A stretch of DNA of 58,902 bases from Taibaiella sp. (lineage in GTDB: Bacteria; Bacteroidota; Bacteroidia; Chitinophagales; Chitinophagaceae), in assembly GCA_021740995.1 (NCBI GenBank), contig JAIOYR010000012.1:1-58902 (forward strand), given 5' to 3'. The position numbers were made by a program, and so were the translations under genes. The notes beneath the pieces are model-generated. The model did not search any database. It worked only from the letters and a program-made list of their open reading frames with translations, and was not told the DNA's origin. Position 1 is the stretch's first letter. The number at the start of each line of letters is the position of its first letter. Positions 1 to 8,061 of this stretch are shown in pieces.

Positions 1-485
1 AGGTCGGCAGTTCAATCCTGCTCAACAGCTCTTCATTTTTCTTTACTCCCTGAGATACAGCATCCCGCATTGGCGGGAAGGTCGGCAGTTCAATCCTGCT
101 CAACAGCTCTTCATTTTTCTTTACTCCCTGAGATACAGCATCCCGCATTGGCGGGAAGGTCGGCAGTTCAATCCTGCTCAACAGCTCTTCCTTTTTCTTT
201 ACTCCCTGAGATATAGCATCCCGCATTGGCGGGAAGGTCGGCAGTTCAATCCTGCTCAACAGCTCTTCCTTTTTCTTTACTCCCTGAGATATAGCATCCC
301 GCAATGGCGGGAAGGTCGGCAGTTCAATCCTGCTCAACAGCTCTTCCTTTTTCTTTACTCCCTGAGATACAGCATCCCGCAATGGCGGGAAGGTCGGCAG
401 TTCAATCCTGCTCAACAGCTCTTCCTTTTTCTTTACTCCCTGAGATATAGCATCCCGCAATGGCGGGAAGGTCGGCAGCTCTTCC
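1..485. repeat. 78-bp direct tandem repeat, six full copies plus a partial
   Basis: Six head-to-tail copies start at 1, 79, 157, 235, 313 and 391, and a truncated seventh copy starts at 469. Copies differ only at a few sites, for example cttcattttt versus cttccttttt, gatacag versus gatatag, and gcattgg versus gcaatgg. The period of 78 is exactly 26 codons. Each unit also holds a short inverted repeat, TCCCGC-4 nt-GCGGGA. The array continues past the left edge, so its true copy number is unknown. Confidence 0.97.
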
Positions 486-574
486 GATATCACTTTTTCA
501 ATTATATTTTTGCATTTTATCCTGCTTTCACAAGATTGTTTAATCCTTGTTCTGGCATTATTTGCTACATGCAC
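1..574 (-). CDS. Partial minus-strand gene encoding a 26-residue repeat protein (3' end off the window)
   Basis: On the minus strand the repeat array reads through without a stop. Each 26-residue unit contains FPP(M/L)RDA(V/I)SQGVKK and then EELLSRIELPT, a charged amphipathic-helix-like unit with a proline-rich joint. Copies vary conservatively (M/L, V/I, N/K), as expected for coding sequence. Upstream of the array the frame stays open through the intergenic gap and beyond. The start is unresolved: in-frame GTG codons lie at 574 and 493, and neither has a clear ribosome site. Two plus-strand frames of the repeat are also open, so coding on this strand is an inference. No function recognised; the unit only faintly recalls the LPPL motif near the start of TolC-like proteins. 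Confidence 0.4.
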   Translation of the reverse strand, partial: MHVANNARTRIKQSCESRIKCKNIIEKVISEELPTFPPLRDAISQGVKKKEELLSRIELPTFPPLRDAVSQGVKKKEELLSRIELPTFPPLRDAISQGVKKKEELLSRIELPTFPPMRDAISQGVKKKEELLSRIELPTFPPMRDAVSQGVKKNEELLSRIELPTFPPMRDAVSQGVKKNEELLSRIELPT

Positions 575-611
575 TATTCTGTAAGCTAATCGTATTACTT
601 TTACGACATTA

Positions 612-1637
612 ATGATGCGGCTTAAAAAACTCCTGCTCAACGAGTATCTGCTCGTGTTTCTGTTTTGCCTTGCGGTGATACACGGGCCGGCTTTTTCGCT
701 CATGGACAATTTTGACCAATCGGCTTGTATAGATTGCCAAACATACCTGGGGGTAGCAGAGCTGGATCTCGACCAAAGCCCAGTGAGGCGGTACCGGCCC
801 ATAGTGCCCTTACTGGCAGGTAGTATTAATTTCGCTTTCGGGAGGGTATTTAATGTAATAGCCCCAAAAGAGTTTCCGGGCAATTTTCCACTCACCTTCA
901 GCTTTTATCTGGTCAACTGTATTTTGCTGAGTATATGGGGTGTTGTCATTTACCGCTTTTGCAAGGCATATGCTCTGGCTCCCATTTGCGCTATTGGTGG
1001 GGTGCTTGTTATGCTTACCTGCCGGTGGACACCCTACATCGCAGGCACCCCCCTGGCCGACTCTTTGTACTGCCTTGTATTAGGGCTTGTATTACTGGGT
1101 ATAAAAGAAAGGAATGAAAAAATGGTATTACTTGCTATATATCTGGGGCCGTTCGCCAAAGAGTCCTTTATATTTATAGCACCTGTTCTCTTTTTCTTTA
1201 GCCATGTAGGCAGGCTACGGCAGCTAATTCACTTTTCATTATCCGGCATTCTGGTGTTTTCCTTCAGGTATGCCTACGACTACATAGCCGGACACCCCCC
1301 CTCAAGTGGTTTGCAGGCAGATCTCGGCCATCTGGACTACGTATGGGATATCAGCAAGCGCCTATTCAGCTTTCATGGTGCCTATGATGTGATGTCCAAT
1401 TTTGGTTTGTGGTTGTTGTTTCCACTGCTGGCACTGTGGGTGGCCCCGGGTTTCAGGCAGGCTATCAAAGAGCACTCAGAATGGTATATGTTATTCTTTA
1501 TGGCTTCTGTGTTGGTGCACATGGTTCTATCCAGCTCATTTGAGCGCATGTTCTATATGTCCATGCCACTTATTTGTCTCTTTACAGGCCTGTCAATATA
1601 TCATTTATGGCTTGCCTTTGCAGAAAATAAAAAATAA
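612..1637 (+). CDS. Polytopic integral membrane protein, function unknown
   Basis: The 341-residue protein is strongly hydrophobic, with roughly eight predicted membrane segments. The first spans about residues 12-30, others cover about 105-165 and 170-220, and the last segments run about 265-335. A loop near residues 32-65 holds two cysteines (ACIDC) and an RRYRP motif. The overall design resembles the membrane glycosyltransferase or EpsG-like proteins of Bacteroidota, but I see no diagnostic catalytic motif. The start has two adjacent ATG codons (612 and 615). The gene lies upstream of tuf, which has its own promoter, so it is probably a separate transcription unit. Confidence 0.8.
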   Translation: MMRLKKLLLNEYLLVFLFCLAVIHGPAFSLMDNFDQSACIDCQTYLGVAELDLDQSPVRRYRPIVPLLAGSINFAFGRVFNVIAPKEFPGNFPLTFSFYLVNCILLSIWGVVIYRFCKAYALAPICAIGGVLVMLTCRWTPYIAGTPLADSLYCLVLGLVLLGIKERNEKMVLLAIYLGPFAKESFIFIAPVLFFFSHVGRLRQLIHFSLSGILVFSFRYAYDYIAGHPPSSGLQADLGHLDYVWDISKRLFSFHGAYDVMSNFGLWLLFPLLALWVAPGFRQAIKEHSEWYMLFFMASVLVHMVLSSSFERMFYMSMPLICLFTGLSIYHLWLAFAENKK

Positions 1638-1642
1638 ATTTA

Positions 1643-1670
1643 TTTGGAGACAATAATTAGCATATATTTG
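1643..1670 (+). promoter_or_regulatory. Bacteroidota-type promoter of tuf
   Basis: A -7 element TATATTTG at 1663-1670 matches TAnnTTTG, with a TTTG at 1643-1646 about 16 bp upstream. It lies just after the previous gene and 48 bp before the tuf start codon. The spacer is slightly shorter than the usual 19-21 bp. Confidence 0.6.
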
Positions 1671-1717
1671 CACACTTTTTAGATTAAGCAAAAACTAATA
1701 ATTCAAAACAATAGAAA

Positions 1718-2905
1718 ATGGCAAAAGAAACCTTTAAGAGGGAGAAACCCCACGTAAACATCGGTACCATAGGCCACGTTGACCATGGTAAAACTACATT
1801 GACCGCAGCTATCACTACCATTCTGTCATCTAAAGGACTGGCAGAAAAGAAAGGATACGATGAAATTGATGCTGCTCCCGAGGAAAAAGAGCGTGGTATC
1901 ACCATCAACACGGCTCACGTAGAATATGCTACTGCAAACCGTCACTATGCACACGTTGACTGTCCAGGTCACGCTGACTATGTAAAGAACATGATTACTG
2001 GTGCTGCCCAGATGGATGGTGCTATACTTGTGGTGGCTTCGACCGATGGTCCTATGCCTCAGACAAGAGAGCATATCCTGCTTGCTCGTCAGGTAGGTGT
2101 TCCACGTATGGTTATCTTCATGAACAAGGTTGACCTTGTAGAAGATGCAGAAATACTGGAGCTTGTAGAAATGGAAATCCGCGAATTGCTTACTAAGAAC
2201 GGCTATGATGGTGATAACACACCTATCATACAGGGTTCTGCAACAGGTGCTCTTGCCGGCGACCCTAAATGGGTGAAAGCAGTAGAAGACCTGATGGATG
2301 CTGTGGATTCTTATATCCCATTGCCTCCACGTCCGGTTGATCAGCCATTCCTTATGTCTGTAGAAGATGTGTTCACGATCACTGGTCGTGGTACAGTTGC
2401 TACAGGTCGTATTGAGCGTGGTGTGATTAAAGTAGGTGAGAACGTTGAAATCGTAGGTTTCAATGAAGCGCCACTTACTTCAACCTGCACAGGTGTGGAA
2501 ATGTTCAAAAAATTGCTGGATCGTGGTGAGGCTGGTGACAACGCCGGTTTGCTGCTCCGCGGTATTGAAAAGAGCCAGATCCGTCGTGGTATGGTTATCT
2601 GCGCTCCTAAATCTATTACTCCGCACACAGACTTCAAAGGTGAAGTTTATGTATTGAGCAAAGAAGAAGGTGGTCGTCACACGCCATTCTTCAACAAATA
2701 CCGTCCTCAGTTCTATTTCCGTACTACCGACGTAACAGGCGAGTGCATGTTGCCAGAAGGCGTGGAAATGGTAATGCCAGGTGATAACGTTAACCTTTCT
2801 GTAGTTCTTATCGCTCCTATAGCGATGGACAAAGGTCTTAAATTCGCGATTCGCGAAGGTGGCCGTACAGTAGGTGCAGGTCAGGTTACTGAAATAATCA
2901 AATAA
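1718..2905 (+). CDS. tuf: Translation elongation factor Tu
   Basis: The 395-residue GTPase delivers aminoacyl-tRNA to the ribosome. The G1 P-loop is GHVDHGKTT (about residues 19-27). Switch I contains [10 protein letters not shown]3 is DCPGHAD, and G4 is NKVD, followed by the two beta-barrel domains. Length matches the family norm. The gene stands alone: a promoter lies immediately upstream, a strong terminator immediately downstream, and there are no flanking tRNA, secE, nusG or rpl genes, unlike the usual tuf-tRNA-secE-nusG layout. The sequence is highly canonical and no key residue is missing. Confidence 0.99.
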   Translation: MAKETFKREKPHVNIGTIGHVDHGKTTLTAAITTILSSKGLAEKKGYDEIDAAPEEKERGITINTAHVEYATANRHYAHVDCPGHADYVKNMITGAAQMDGAILVVASTDGPMPQTREHILLARQVGVPRMVIFMNKVDLVEDAEILELVEMEIRELLTKNGYDGDNTPIIQGSATGALAGDPKWVKAVEDLMDAVDSYIPLPPRPVDQPFLMSVEDVFTITGRGTVATGRIERGVIKVGENVEIVGFNEAPLTSTCTGVEMFKKLLDRGEAGDNAGLLLRGIEKSQIRRGMVICAPKSITPHTDFKGEVYVLSKEEGGRHTPFFNKYRPQFYFRTTDVTGECMLPEGVEMVMPGDNVNLSVVLIAPIAMDKGLKFAIREGGRTVGAGQVTEIIK

Positions 2906-2934
2906 GTAAGCTGCAGCAACGCTGCTACATAAAT

Positions 2935-2975
2935 AAAACCCGCTTCGTGATACGAAGCGGGTTTTATTGTTTTTG
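2935..2975 (+). terminator. Rho-independent terminator of tuf
   Basis: A perfect 13-bp stem (AAAACCCGCTTCG with its complement at 2953-2965) closes a 5-nt loop TGATA and is followed by a T-rich tail. It starts 29 bp after the tuf stop codon. Its A/T flanks are symmetric, so it may also end transcription of the converging minus-strand cluster. Confidence 0.95.
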
Positions 2976-3002
2976 TTAATTTGCGTACATTATTTTCAGA
3001 AA

Positions 3003-3383
3003 TTATTGCCCAAAATGTGTGCACACAAAAGCATGCTGCTGATTGTCGGTCATCTTATCGGTCTGCTTTACTTCAATGTGTACTTTATCGAAATGGTGAT
3101 CTCCTTTTAGTAGGTTAAAAAGCTCAGCCTTGGCATTTGTAGGCCCAAAAAGCAGAACTGCATCATAGTCTTTGATTATCGCAGCCAGCTCGTGGTAATA
3201 GCCCGCCTGTTGTTGTTGTTCCTTATTGTGCATCAGGTGCTCGCCCTTGCTCTGGCTATCCGCTTTTACCTGATTAGTAAACGACGATTCTATAGTATTC
3301 GTAGTCATGTCTTCCGGTGTAAACTCCATCAGGTGCGCTGTAGAATGATCCATCCAAATGCCTATTTTTTTCATTGCTTTCAT
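3003..3383 (-). CDS. Small protein with an eRF1-domain-3-like fold (baeRF/host-attachment type)
   Basis: The protein has 126 residues and opens with KKIGIWMDHSTAHLMEF. Its C-terminal half has AVLLFGPTNAKAELFNLL, which resembles the LLFGPGEAK motif of the archaeo-eukaryotic release-factor domain 3 family. Bacterial members, including host-attachment proteins, are thought to act on stressed or stalled ribosomes. The middle is glutamine- and histidine-rich and probably disordered. It is the last gene of the minus-strand cluster with Dps and lipocalin, which suggests a stress role. The function is an inference from one motif. A start at the ATG three codons later (3374) is equally possible. Confidence 0.7.
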   Translation of the reverse strand: MKAMKKIGIWMDHSTAHLMEFTPEDMTTNTIESSFTNQVKADSQSKGEHLMHNKEQQQQAGYYHELAAIIKDYDAVLLFGPTNAKAELFNLLKGDHHFDKVHIEVKQTDKMTDNQQHAFVCTHFGQ

Positions 3384-3427
3384 AGTGCTTGTTATTGTTT
3401 ATTATTGGTGAATGATTTCTTTTTGTC

Positions 3428-3664
3428 TTACTCCTGCGTCCCGGGTACTTTCGGTTCGCTATCATGCTCTTCAGCATACTTTGCCAGTAGTCCTGTCAGG
3501 GAATCATAGTATTCCTTAAGGTTCCTGTTTTCAGCTTCATCGTCAGAGCTGTCATCGTTTCTCACCGGCATCTCATCCAGGTATTTTATTAGCTCCGGAT
3601 ATCTATCTCTGATTTTCAGGGTTATCTCCATAATGTCCTGATTAAGTTCTTTGGTCGTTATCAT
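3428..3664 (-). CDS. Small acidic conserved-type protein, function unknown
   Basis: The 78-residue soluble protein is rich in Asp and Glu, with an N-terminal helix (MITTKELNQDIMEITLKI) and a second helix around residues 48-66. It has no signal peptide, membrane segment or cysteine. It lies 44 bp upstream of the eRF1-like gene and 76 bp downstream of dps on the same strand, so it is probably co-transcribed. No function can be read from the sequence. Confidence 0.75.
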   Translation of the reverse strand: MITTKELNQDIMEITLKIRDRYPELIKYLDEMPVRNDDSSDDEAENRNLKEYYDSLTGLLAKYAEEHDSEPKVPGTQE

Positions 3665-3740
3665 TTTACTGTTTTGTTTTGTGGTGGATGACTAATTATG
3701 AAATTGGTCGGTTTCATTTTGGCGTCCTCACTAAGCTCTC

Positions 3741-4214
3741 CTAATCCAGATAGCGCCTCAATATCCACGACGTTGTTTCGTGTTGTTGCAGCAGTCCTGT
3801 AAGAAAGTCTGCTGTGCCGGCATCTTTACTTTTGTCATTACATTCTTCAATGTCTTTGCGAAGTGCTACAGTCATAGATTCGTGGTCAGCCAGCAATTCC
3901 TTCATCATTTCCTTTCTTACAGGGTATTTATCCGGCGATTCTTTGAGCCTGCTTAGTTGAGAGAACTCCTTCATGGTGCCAATCGTTTTGCTACCCAGTT
4001 TGTTGATGCGCTCTGCCACCAGATCTATGGTTTCTTCCAGCTCGGTATATTGGCTCTGAAACAGTTTGTGTATTTCCATAAAGCTATCGCCACTTACATT
4101 CCAGTGAAATTTTCTGGTCTTTATGTACAGGGTCATTTCATCTGATAAAATCACAGACAATAATACCACACTCTTGTTCAGGTTCTTTTCTGTTATTCCT
4201 ATTTCCGGTTTCAT
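3741..4214 (-). CDS. dps: Dps-family ferritin-like DNA-protection protein
   Basis: From the ATG at 4214 the protein has 157 residues, the usual Dps length. A longer reading frame would need a GTG at 4259 and adds an unconserved tail. The Dps/ferroxidase signature is present: KTRKFHWNVSG, followed by the helix with HKLFQSQYTELEETIDLVAERI-type spacing (His, Asp and Glu ligands). Dps dodecamers oxidise and store Fe(II) with peroxide and shield DNA in stress or stationary phase. The neighbours (short-chain dehydrogenase, lipocalin, small stress-type proteins) support a general stress cluster. Confidence 0.93.
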   Translation of the reverse strand: MKPEIGITEKNLNKSVVLLSVILSDEMTLYIKTRKFHWNVSGDSFMEIHKLFQSQYTELEETIDLVAERINKLGSKTIGTMKEFSQLSRLKESPDKYPVRKEMMKELLADHESMTVALRKDIEECNDKSKDAGTADFLTGLLQQHETTSWILRRYLD

Positions 4215-4269
4215 AATTCTATATTTTTCGTTTGTTTGAAATTCTGTTTTAAAAGACACTTGTCTATTT

Positions 4270-5031
4270 CTATCTCACTAAGAAACCTCCGTCAATTTCG
4301 AGTGCAGTGCCTGTCATAAATGAGCTGTCTGCTGTCGCAAGAAAGATAAACCCGGCTGCTATTTCTTCTGACTTTCCTAGCCGCCCCATAGGATGCAGGC
4401 TCACTATATACTTACCGGCCTCTGAATTGTCGGTGATGCCCGCCTCTGTAAGCAATGGTGTTTCAATAAAGCCCGGGCAAATGGCATTGATTCTTATCCC
4501 TTCTGTCGCATACTCCAGCGCAGCAGCCTTTGTAAGCCCCAGCACTCCATGCTTTGCAGCTACGTAGTGCGATGAGGTGGCAAACCCTACCTTGCCCAGT
4601 ATCGAAGACATGTTTATAATTACACCGCTTTTCTGTTTCGCCATTTGCATCAACTCATGCTTCATACAATGAAACACACCATTGAGGTTTACTCCTATCA
4701 CCTTATGCCATGCTTCGTCGGTCATATCACCCACCTTTGCAGCCTCGCCACCTATTCCGGCATTGTTGAGTGCTACATCCAGCGTACCAAATTTCTTTAT
4801 CACCTTCTGTACCGTATCCTGTACCTGTTGGTATACAGCAACATCGCACTCTATGAAAATCGCCGAAGGATTATCTTTTTTGATTTCAGACATTGTTGCC
4901 GCTGCAGCATCAGACTTGCGATCTGCAATAGCCACATTGGCCCCCTCGCGGGCAGCAGCAATCGCACATGCCTTACCTATACCAGACAAGCCACCGGTAA
5001 TAAATACTGTTTTGTTCTCTAGTTTTCTCAT
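4270..5031 (-). CDS. Short-chain dehydrogenase/reductase (SDR)
   Basis: The chosen ATG at 5031 gives 253 residues, typical of classical SDRs; the longer frame (to 5133) would overlap the lipocalin gene. It has the Rossmann motif TGGLSGIGKA near the N-terminus, NNAG around residue 88, the catalytic serine in INMSS, the YxxxK pair in YVAAKHG, and PGFIETP near the C-terminal third. It should be a cytosolic NAD(P)-dependent oxidoreductase; substrate cannot be inferred. Its place between dps and lipocalin suggests co-regulation with stress genes. Confidence 0.93.
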   Translation of the reverse strand: MRKLENKTVFITGGLSGIGKACAIAAAREGANVAIADRKSDAAAATMSEIKKDNPSAIFIECDVAVYQQVQDTVQKVIKKFGTLDVALNNAGIGGEAAKVGDMTDEAWHKVIGVNLNGVFHCMKHELMQMAKQKSGVIINMSSILGKVGFATSSHYVAAKHGVLGLTKAAALEYATEGIRINAICPGFIETPLLTEAGITDNSEAGKYIVSLHPMGRLGKSEEIAAGFIFLATADSSFMTGTALEIDGGFLVR

Positions 5032-5125
5032 TTTCTGATTTGTTTTACCTGCTGATAATCCTGCTATACTCTTTTCTGCTACTATATACCCACTTATCCG
5101 CTTGTATGCAGCCAGGCTACAACTA

Positions 5126-5641
5126 TCAGGCATGTACCGTTACTTTCAGTTTCGATAAATCAAATCCCTTTTGTTTAAGGCGGGATAGTATCTGTTCATA
5201 TACTGCCTTGTCCATTTTTGACGTTCTGGATAATATCCACAGATAATTTCTGCCCGGATGGCTCACTACCGCATAACTATAATCATCTGCCAAATCAATA
5301 ATCCAATATTTAGCTTTGAATGGCCAGAAAAACTGAACCTTCAATTTTGCATTACCCGTGCCTTTCTCTACAAATGCCTTGCCTTCTATGGATGTCACCT
5401 TACCATTCACCGCATCTTTGTTGCATTTGTTTTTTACAATCACATACCCGTTTTCAGTAAGCGTATACTCAGCAGTAGTGCAATAGCACCCCTTCTGAAA
5501 CCGCTGCGGAAACGAAGCAATTTCGTACCACTTCCCGCTATACTTCGCAAGGTCTACATGGGCTACTGTTTGTAACTCCTGTGCATTAGTCATGGTTGTA
5601 ATCATTAACATCGACAGAATAAAAGAGTAATACATTTTCAA
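5126..5641 (-). CDS. blc: Bacterial lipocalin (Blc-like), secreted
   Basis: The 171-residue protein has an N-terminal signal peptide ending near TNAQ. It carries the lipocalin motif GKWYEIASFPQRFQKGC and the C-terminal strand-helix with LWILSRTSKMD. Blc proteins bind lysophospholipids or fatty acids in the envelope under membrane stress. Unlike E. coli Blc there is no lipobox cysteine after the signal, so it is probably soluble in the periplasm or exported. It is the first gene of the minus-strand cluster running to 3003. Confidence 0.93.
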   Translation of the reverse strand: MKMYYSFILSMLMITTMTNAQELQTVAHVDLAKYSGKWYEIASFPQRFQKGCYCTTAEYTLTENGYVIVKNKCNKDAVNGKVTSIEGKAFVEKGTGNAKLKVQFFWPFKAKYWIIDLADDYSYAVVSHPGRNYLWILSRTSKMDKAVYEQILSRLKQKGFDLSKLKVTVHA

Positions 5642-5933
5642 GATATTGAAGTCACTATAATCAGAAATAGATTTTTTTATCTAGAATGACCATACAAAGT
5701 TGATAAAAACAGATAGTTTTATCCTTACATAATTTGAGGGAATAGTTACATGATTATCGGGTAATAGAAAGCATAGACTGACGAAAATGCGACATGGACA
5801 CCTTGCCACAAAAGTGGGCACAAATAAAACCTACATCCTATACGAGATGTAGATAGTACCGTACGCTTTTGTAAAACGAAGGGAAATTTGGGTCGAGAGA
5901 TGTCTCTTGTACAGGCGGAGGAACAATAGTTAT
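5642..5933. other. Gene-free stretch with one hairpin
   Basis: This 292-bp A/T-rich gap separates the lipocalin promoter region from the cytochrome gene. The only structure I see is a 7-bp stem CTACATC / GATGTAG near 5830-5851. I cannot assign it to either neighbour. Confidence 0.4.
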
Positions 5934-6371
5934 TTACTTCGCTCTCACTGCCGCAACTTCACTGGCGGTTACAGCTCCGCCCGAATTACCCATGTTCGTA
6001 TAGACGTAGGTAAGCACAGCAGCCACCTCTTCGTCATTCAGCTGTTGGGGTGGCATAGTGTTGTTGTAGGTCTTGCCGTTCACTACTATCTCGCCACTAC
6101 TGCCTTTTATCACCTGCAGAATCGTTTTTTCTTTGTCAGCCAGATAATCAGACTTCGCCAGTGGTGGATTTACATTGGCTATACCGTCACCACCCGCCAT
6201 GTGGCACGACGCACAAGCCCGTTTGTACAGGTCTTCGCCCGAAGGGGCCGATGCTGCTGCAGTGCCAGATGCCGCAAATGGAGGCGCATCTTCCTTGCTT
6301 TTATTGTCGCCACAGGATACTACAAATAATGTTATGAGTGCTGCAAATGATAGAAGACCGGCAATTTTCAT
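5934..6371 (-). CDS. Lipoprotein c-type cytochrome
   Basis: The 145-residue protein starts with a lipoprotein signal (LFVVSCGD; Cys20 as lipid anchor) and a Pro/Ala/Ser-rich linker. It has one haem site CASCH at about residues 53-57, and NTMPPQQLNDEEVAAVLTYV supplies a likely axial Met and C-terminal helix. It is a class I monohaem electron carrier anchored in a membrane facing the periplasm. It is divergent from the sulfite-oxidase-like gene at 6479 with 107 bp between them. Electron transfer from that enzyme pair is a reasonable inference. Confidence 0.93.
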   Translation of the reverse strand: MKIAGLLSFAALITLFVVSCGDNKSKEDAPPFAASGTAAASAPSGEDLYKRACASCHMAGGDGIANVNPPLAKSDYLADKEKTILQVIKGSSGEIVVNGKTYNNTMPPQQLNDEEVAAVLTYVYTNMGNSGGAVTASEVAAVRAK

Positions 6372-6478
6372 TTTATTAGTAATTCTGGTTGATGCTGTGA
6401 AATTTGAAATATTGGTTAAATTTATGGGAAAATCGGTAAAAGTGGAAATGATATATCGATTATTGCACGGATTGTAGT

Positions 6479-7675
6479 ATGACTTTGAAAAAACAGCTCA
6501 CATATCGCTTATTAATTCTTGCTTTTTGTGCGGCAGTAGTGTCGTCTTGTGGCAGTGAGCCTGAAAAAGAAAATACCCCACCTGCTAAAACAGACATGGT
6601 TCGCTATCCTGAAAAAGCTGAAATGAAGCTGCTCACCGATCGGCCACCACAGCTGGAGACACCGCAAGAAATACTGAAACAGGATATCACCCCCAATGAA
6701 TACTTTTTTGTACGTTGGCACCTGTCGCAGTTGGTTACCCGAATAGATATAGACACCTTCAGACTCAGAATACGGGGGGCAGTAGCCCAACCGCTGGAGT
6801 TGTCAATGAATGATTTAAAGACAAAATTCCCTGCTGATAGCACTATAGCCCTGTGCATTTGCTCCGGCAACTCCCGATCATCTTTTGTACCCAAAGTGCC
6901 CGGCAGCCAATGGAGAAACGGCGCTATGGGCAATGCAAAATGGAAGGGGGTAAGACTGAGCAATCTGCTCGCCGCCGCAGGGCTAAAAAAGGATGCGTTA
7001 GATGTAGCCTTCCGGGGTATGGACAAAGGTGCCATGCCCGGCGTGGCCGACTTTGTAAGGTCGCTCAACGTGAACCATGCTACCGCCGGCGAGGTGCTGG
7101 TGGCTTACGAAATGAACGGACAACCTATACCCATGCTCAATGGTTTTCCGCTGAAGCTGGTAGTGCCGGGCTGGTATGCATCCTACTGGGTGGGTGCACT
7201 GGGCAGCATAGAGGTGCACACAGAAAAATACAAGGGCTTCTGGATGGAAAAAGCATACCAGGTAACCAGCACTCCCGGCATGACTGAAAAGCCCGGTAGC
7301 CTGGCAAAAGAAACCGTACCACTTACTACCATCAATCTTCACTCTGTGTTTGTGAGCCCTGTGGCTGACGAAGTAATCCCTGTGGGAAAACAGTATACCA
7401 TAGACGGGCTGGCATTCAATGACGGCTCGGGTATAAGCAAGGTAGAAGTATCGGCAGATAATGGCAAGACATGGACAGCCGCAACACTGAACCCTGAGCT
7501 GGGCAAGTACTCCTGGCGCCGGTGGAAGTATAGCTGGACACCACCTGCCACCGGCACCTACACACTCTGGGCAAAAGCTACTGATACTAAAGGATTGACA
7601 CAGCCCGAACAACAATGGAACCGCAATGGCTATGCACGCGGGTTTATTGAACGGATAACTGTGCAGGTAAAATAA
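6479..7675 (+). CDS. Lipoprotein sulfite-oxidase-family molybdopterin enzyme (SorA-like)
   Basis: The 398-residue protein has a lipobox (VVSSCGS, Cys24). The Moco domain (oxidoreductase molybdopterin family, about residues 60-270) has the Mo-ligating cysteine in CSGNSRSSF at Cys128 and the conserved PGWYASYWVG. A C-terminal dimerisation domain (about 285-395) follows. The family oxidises sulfite to sulfate and passes electrons to cytochrome c. The next gene, 5 bp downstream, is a small haem c lipoprotein, matching SorA-SorB organisation. Lipidation of both subunits would tether the complex, whereas classical SorAB is soluble. Substrate is inferred from family and context only. Confidence 0.9.
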   Translation: MTLKKQLTYRLLILAFCAAVVSSCGSEPEKENTPPAKTDMVRYPEKAEMKLLTDRPPQLETPQEILKQDITPNEYFFVRWHLSQLVTRIDIDTFRLRIRGAVAQPLELSMNDLKTKFPADSTIALCICSGNSRSSFVPKVPGSQWRNGAMGNAKWKGVRLSNLLAAAGLKKDALDVAFRGMDKGAMPGVADFVRSLNVNHATAGEVLVAYEMNGQPIPMLNGFPLKLVVPGWYASYWVGALGSIEVHTEKYKGFWMEKAYQVTSTPGMTEKPGSLAKETVPLTTINLHSVFVSPVADEVIPVGKQYTIDGLAFNDGSGISKVEVSADNGKTWTAATLNPELGKYSWRRWKYSWTPPATGTYTLWAKATDTKGLTQPEQQWNRNGYARGFIERITVQVK

Positions 7676-7680
7676 TATTT

Positions 7681-8058
7681 ATGAAAAAGACAACGGCATA
7701 CCTCTTACCTCTACTGTGCAGCACTCTGCTGGCAGCCTATGGTTGCCGGCAACCATCAAAACCAACTACACCAACGGTATCCACCGCCCCGCAGCACACC
7801 TTCACTCAAAATGGCTCTGTGCGCGAAATGAACATTTGGCCGGAGAATATGGAGTTTCCGGAAAGGGAAGGAAAAGCAGAGTTTGTGTCTTATTGCGGCA
7901 TCTGTCATTCACTAAAGTACATCACTGCACAGCCTGCTTTTTCGCGCACAACATGGGAGGCAGAAGTGCACAAAATGACAGAGAAATATGGCGCTCCTAT
8001 AGATAGTGCCATAAGCCATAAAATAGTAGACTACCTTGTAGCTATAAACGGTGAGTAA
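7681..8058 (+). CDS. SorB-like lipoprotein cytochrome c subunit
   Basis: The 125-residue protein has a lipobox ending at Cys22 (AAYGCRQ), a Pro/Thr-rich linker, and one haem motif CGICH at residues 72-76. The following helix includes Met99 as possible axial ligand. It starts 5 bp after the molybdoenzyme stop, so the two are translationally linked. The fold and order match the cytochrome subunit of sulfite:cytochrome c oxidoreductase. Confidence 0.88.
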   Translation: MKKTTAYLLPLLCSTLLAAYGCRQPSKPTTPTVSTAPQHTFTQNGSVREMNIWPENMEFPEREGKAEFVSYCGICHSLKYITAQPAFSRTTWEAEVHKMTEKYGAPIDSAISHKIVDYLVAINGE

Positions 8059-8061
8059 GAA

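Noticed and set aside
1-485. CRISPR array
   Set aside because: The 78-bp units are contiguous near-identical copies without variable spacers, and no cas genes are present.
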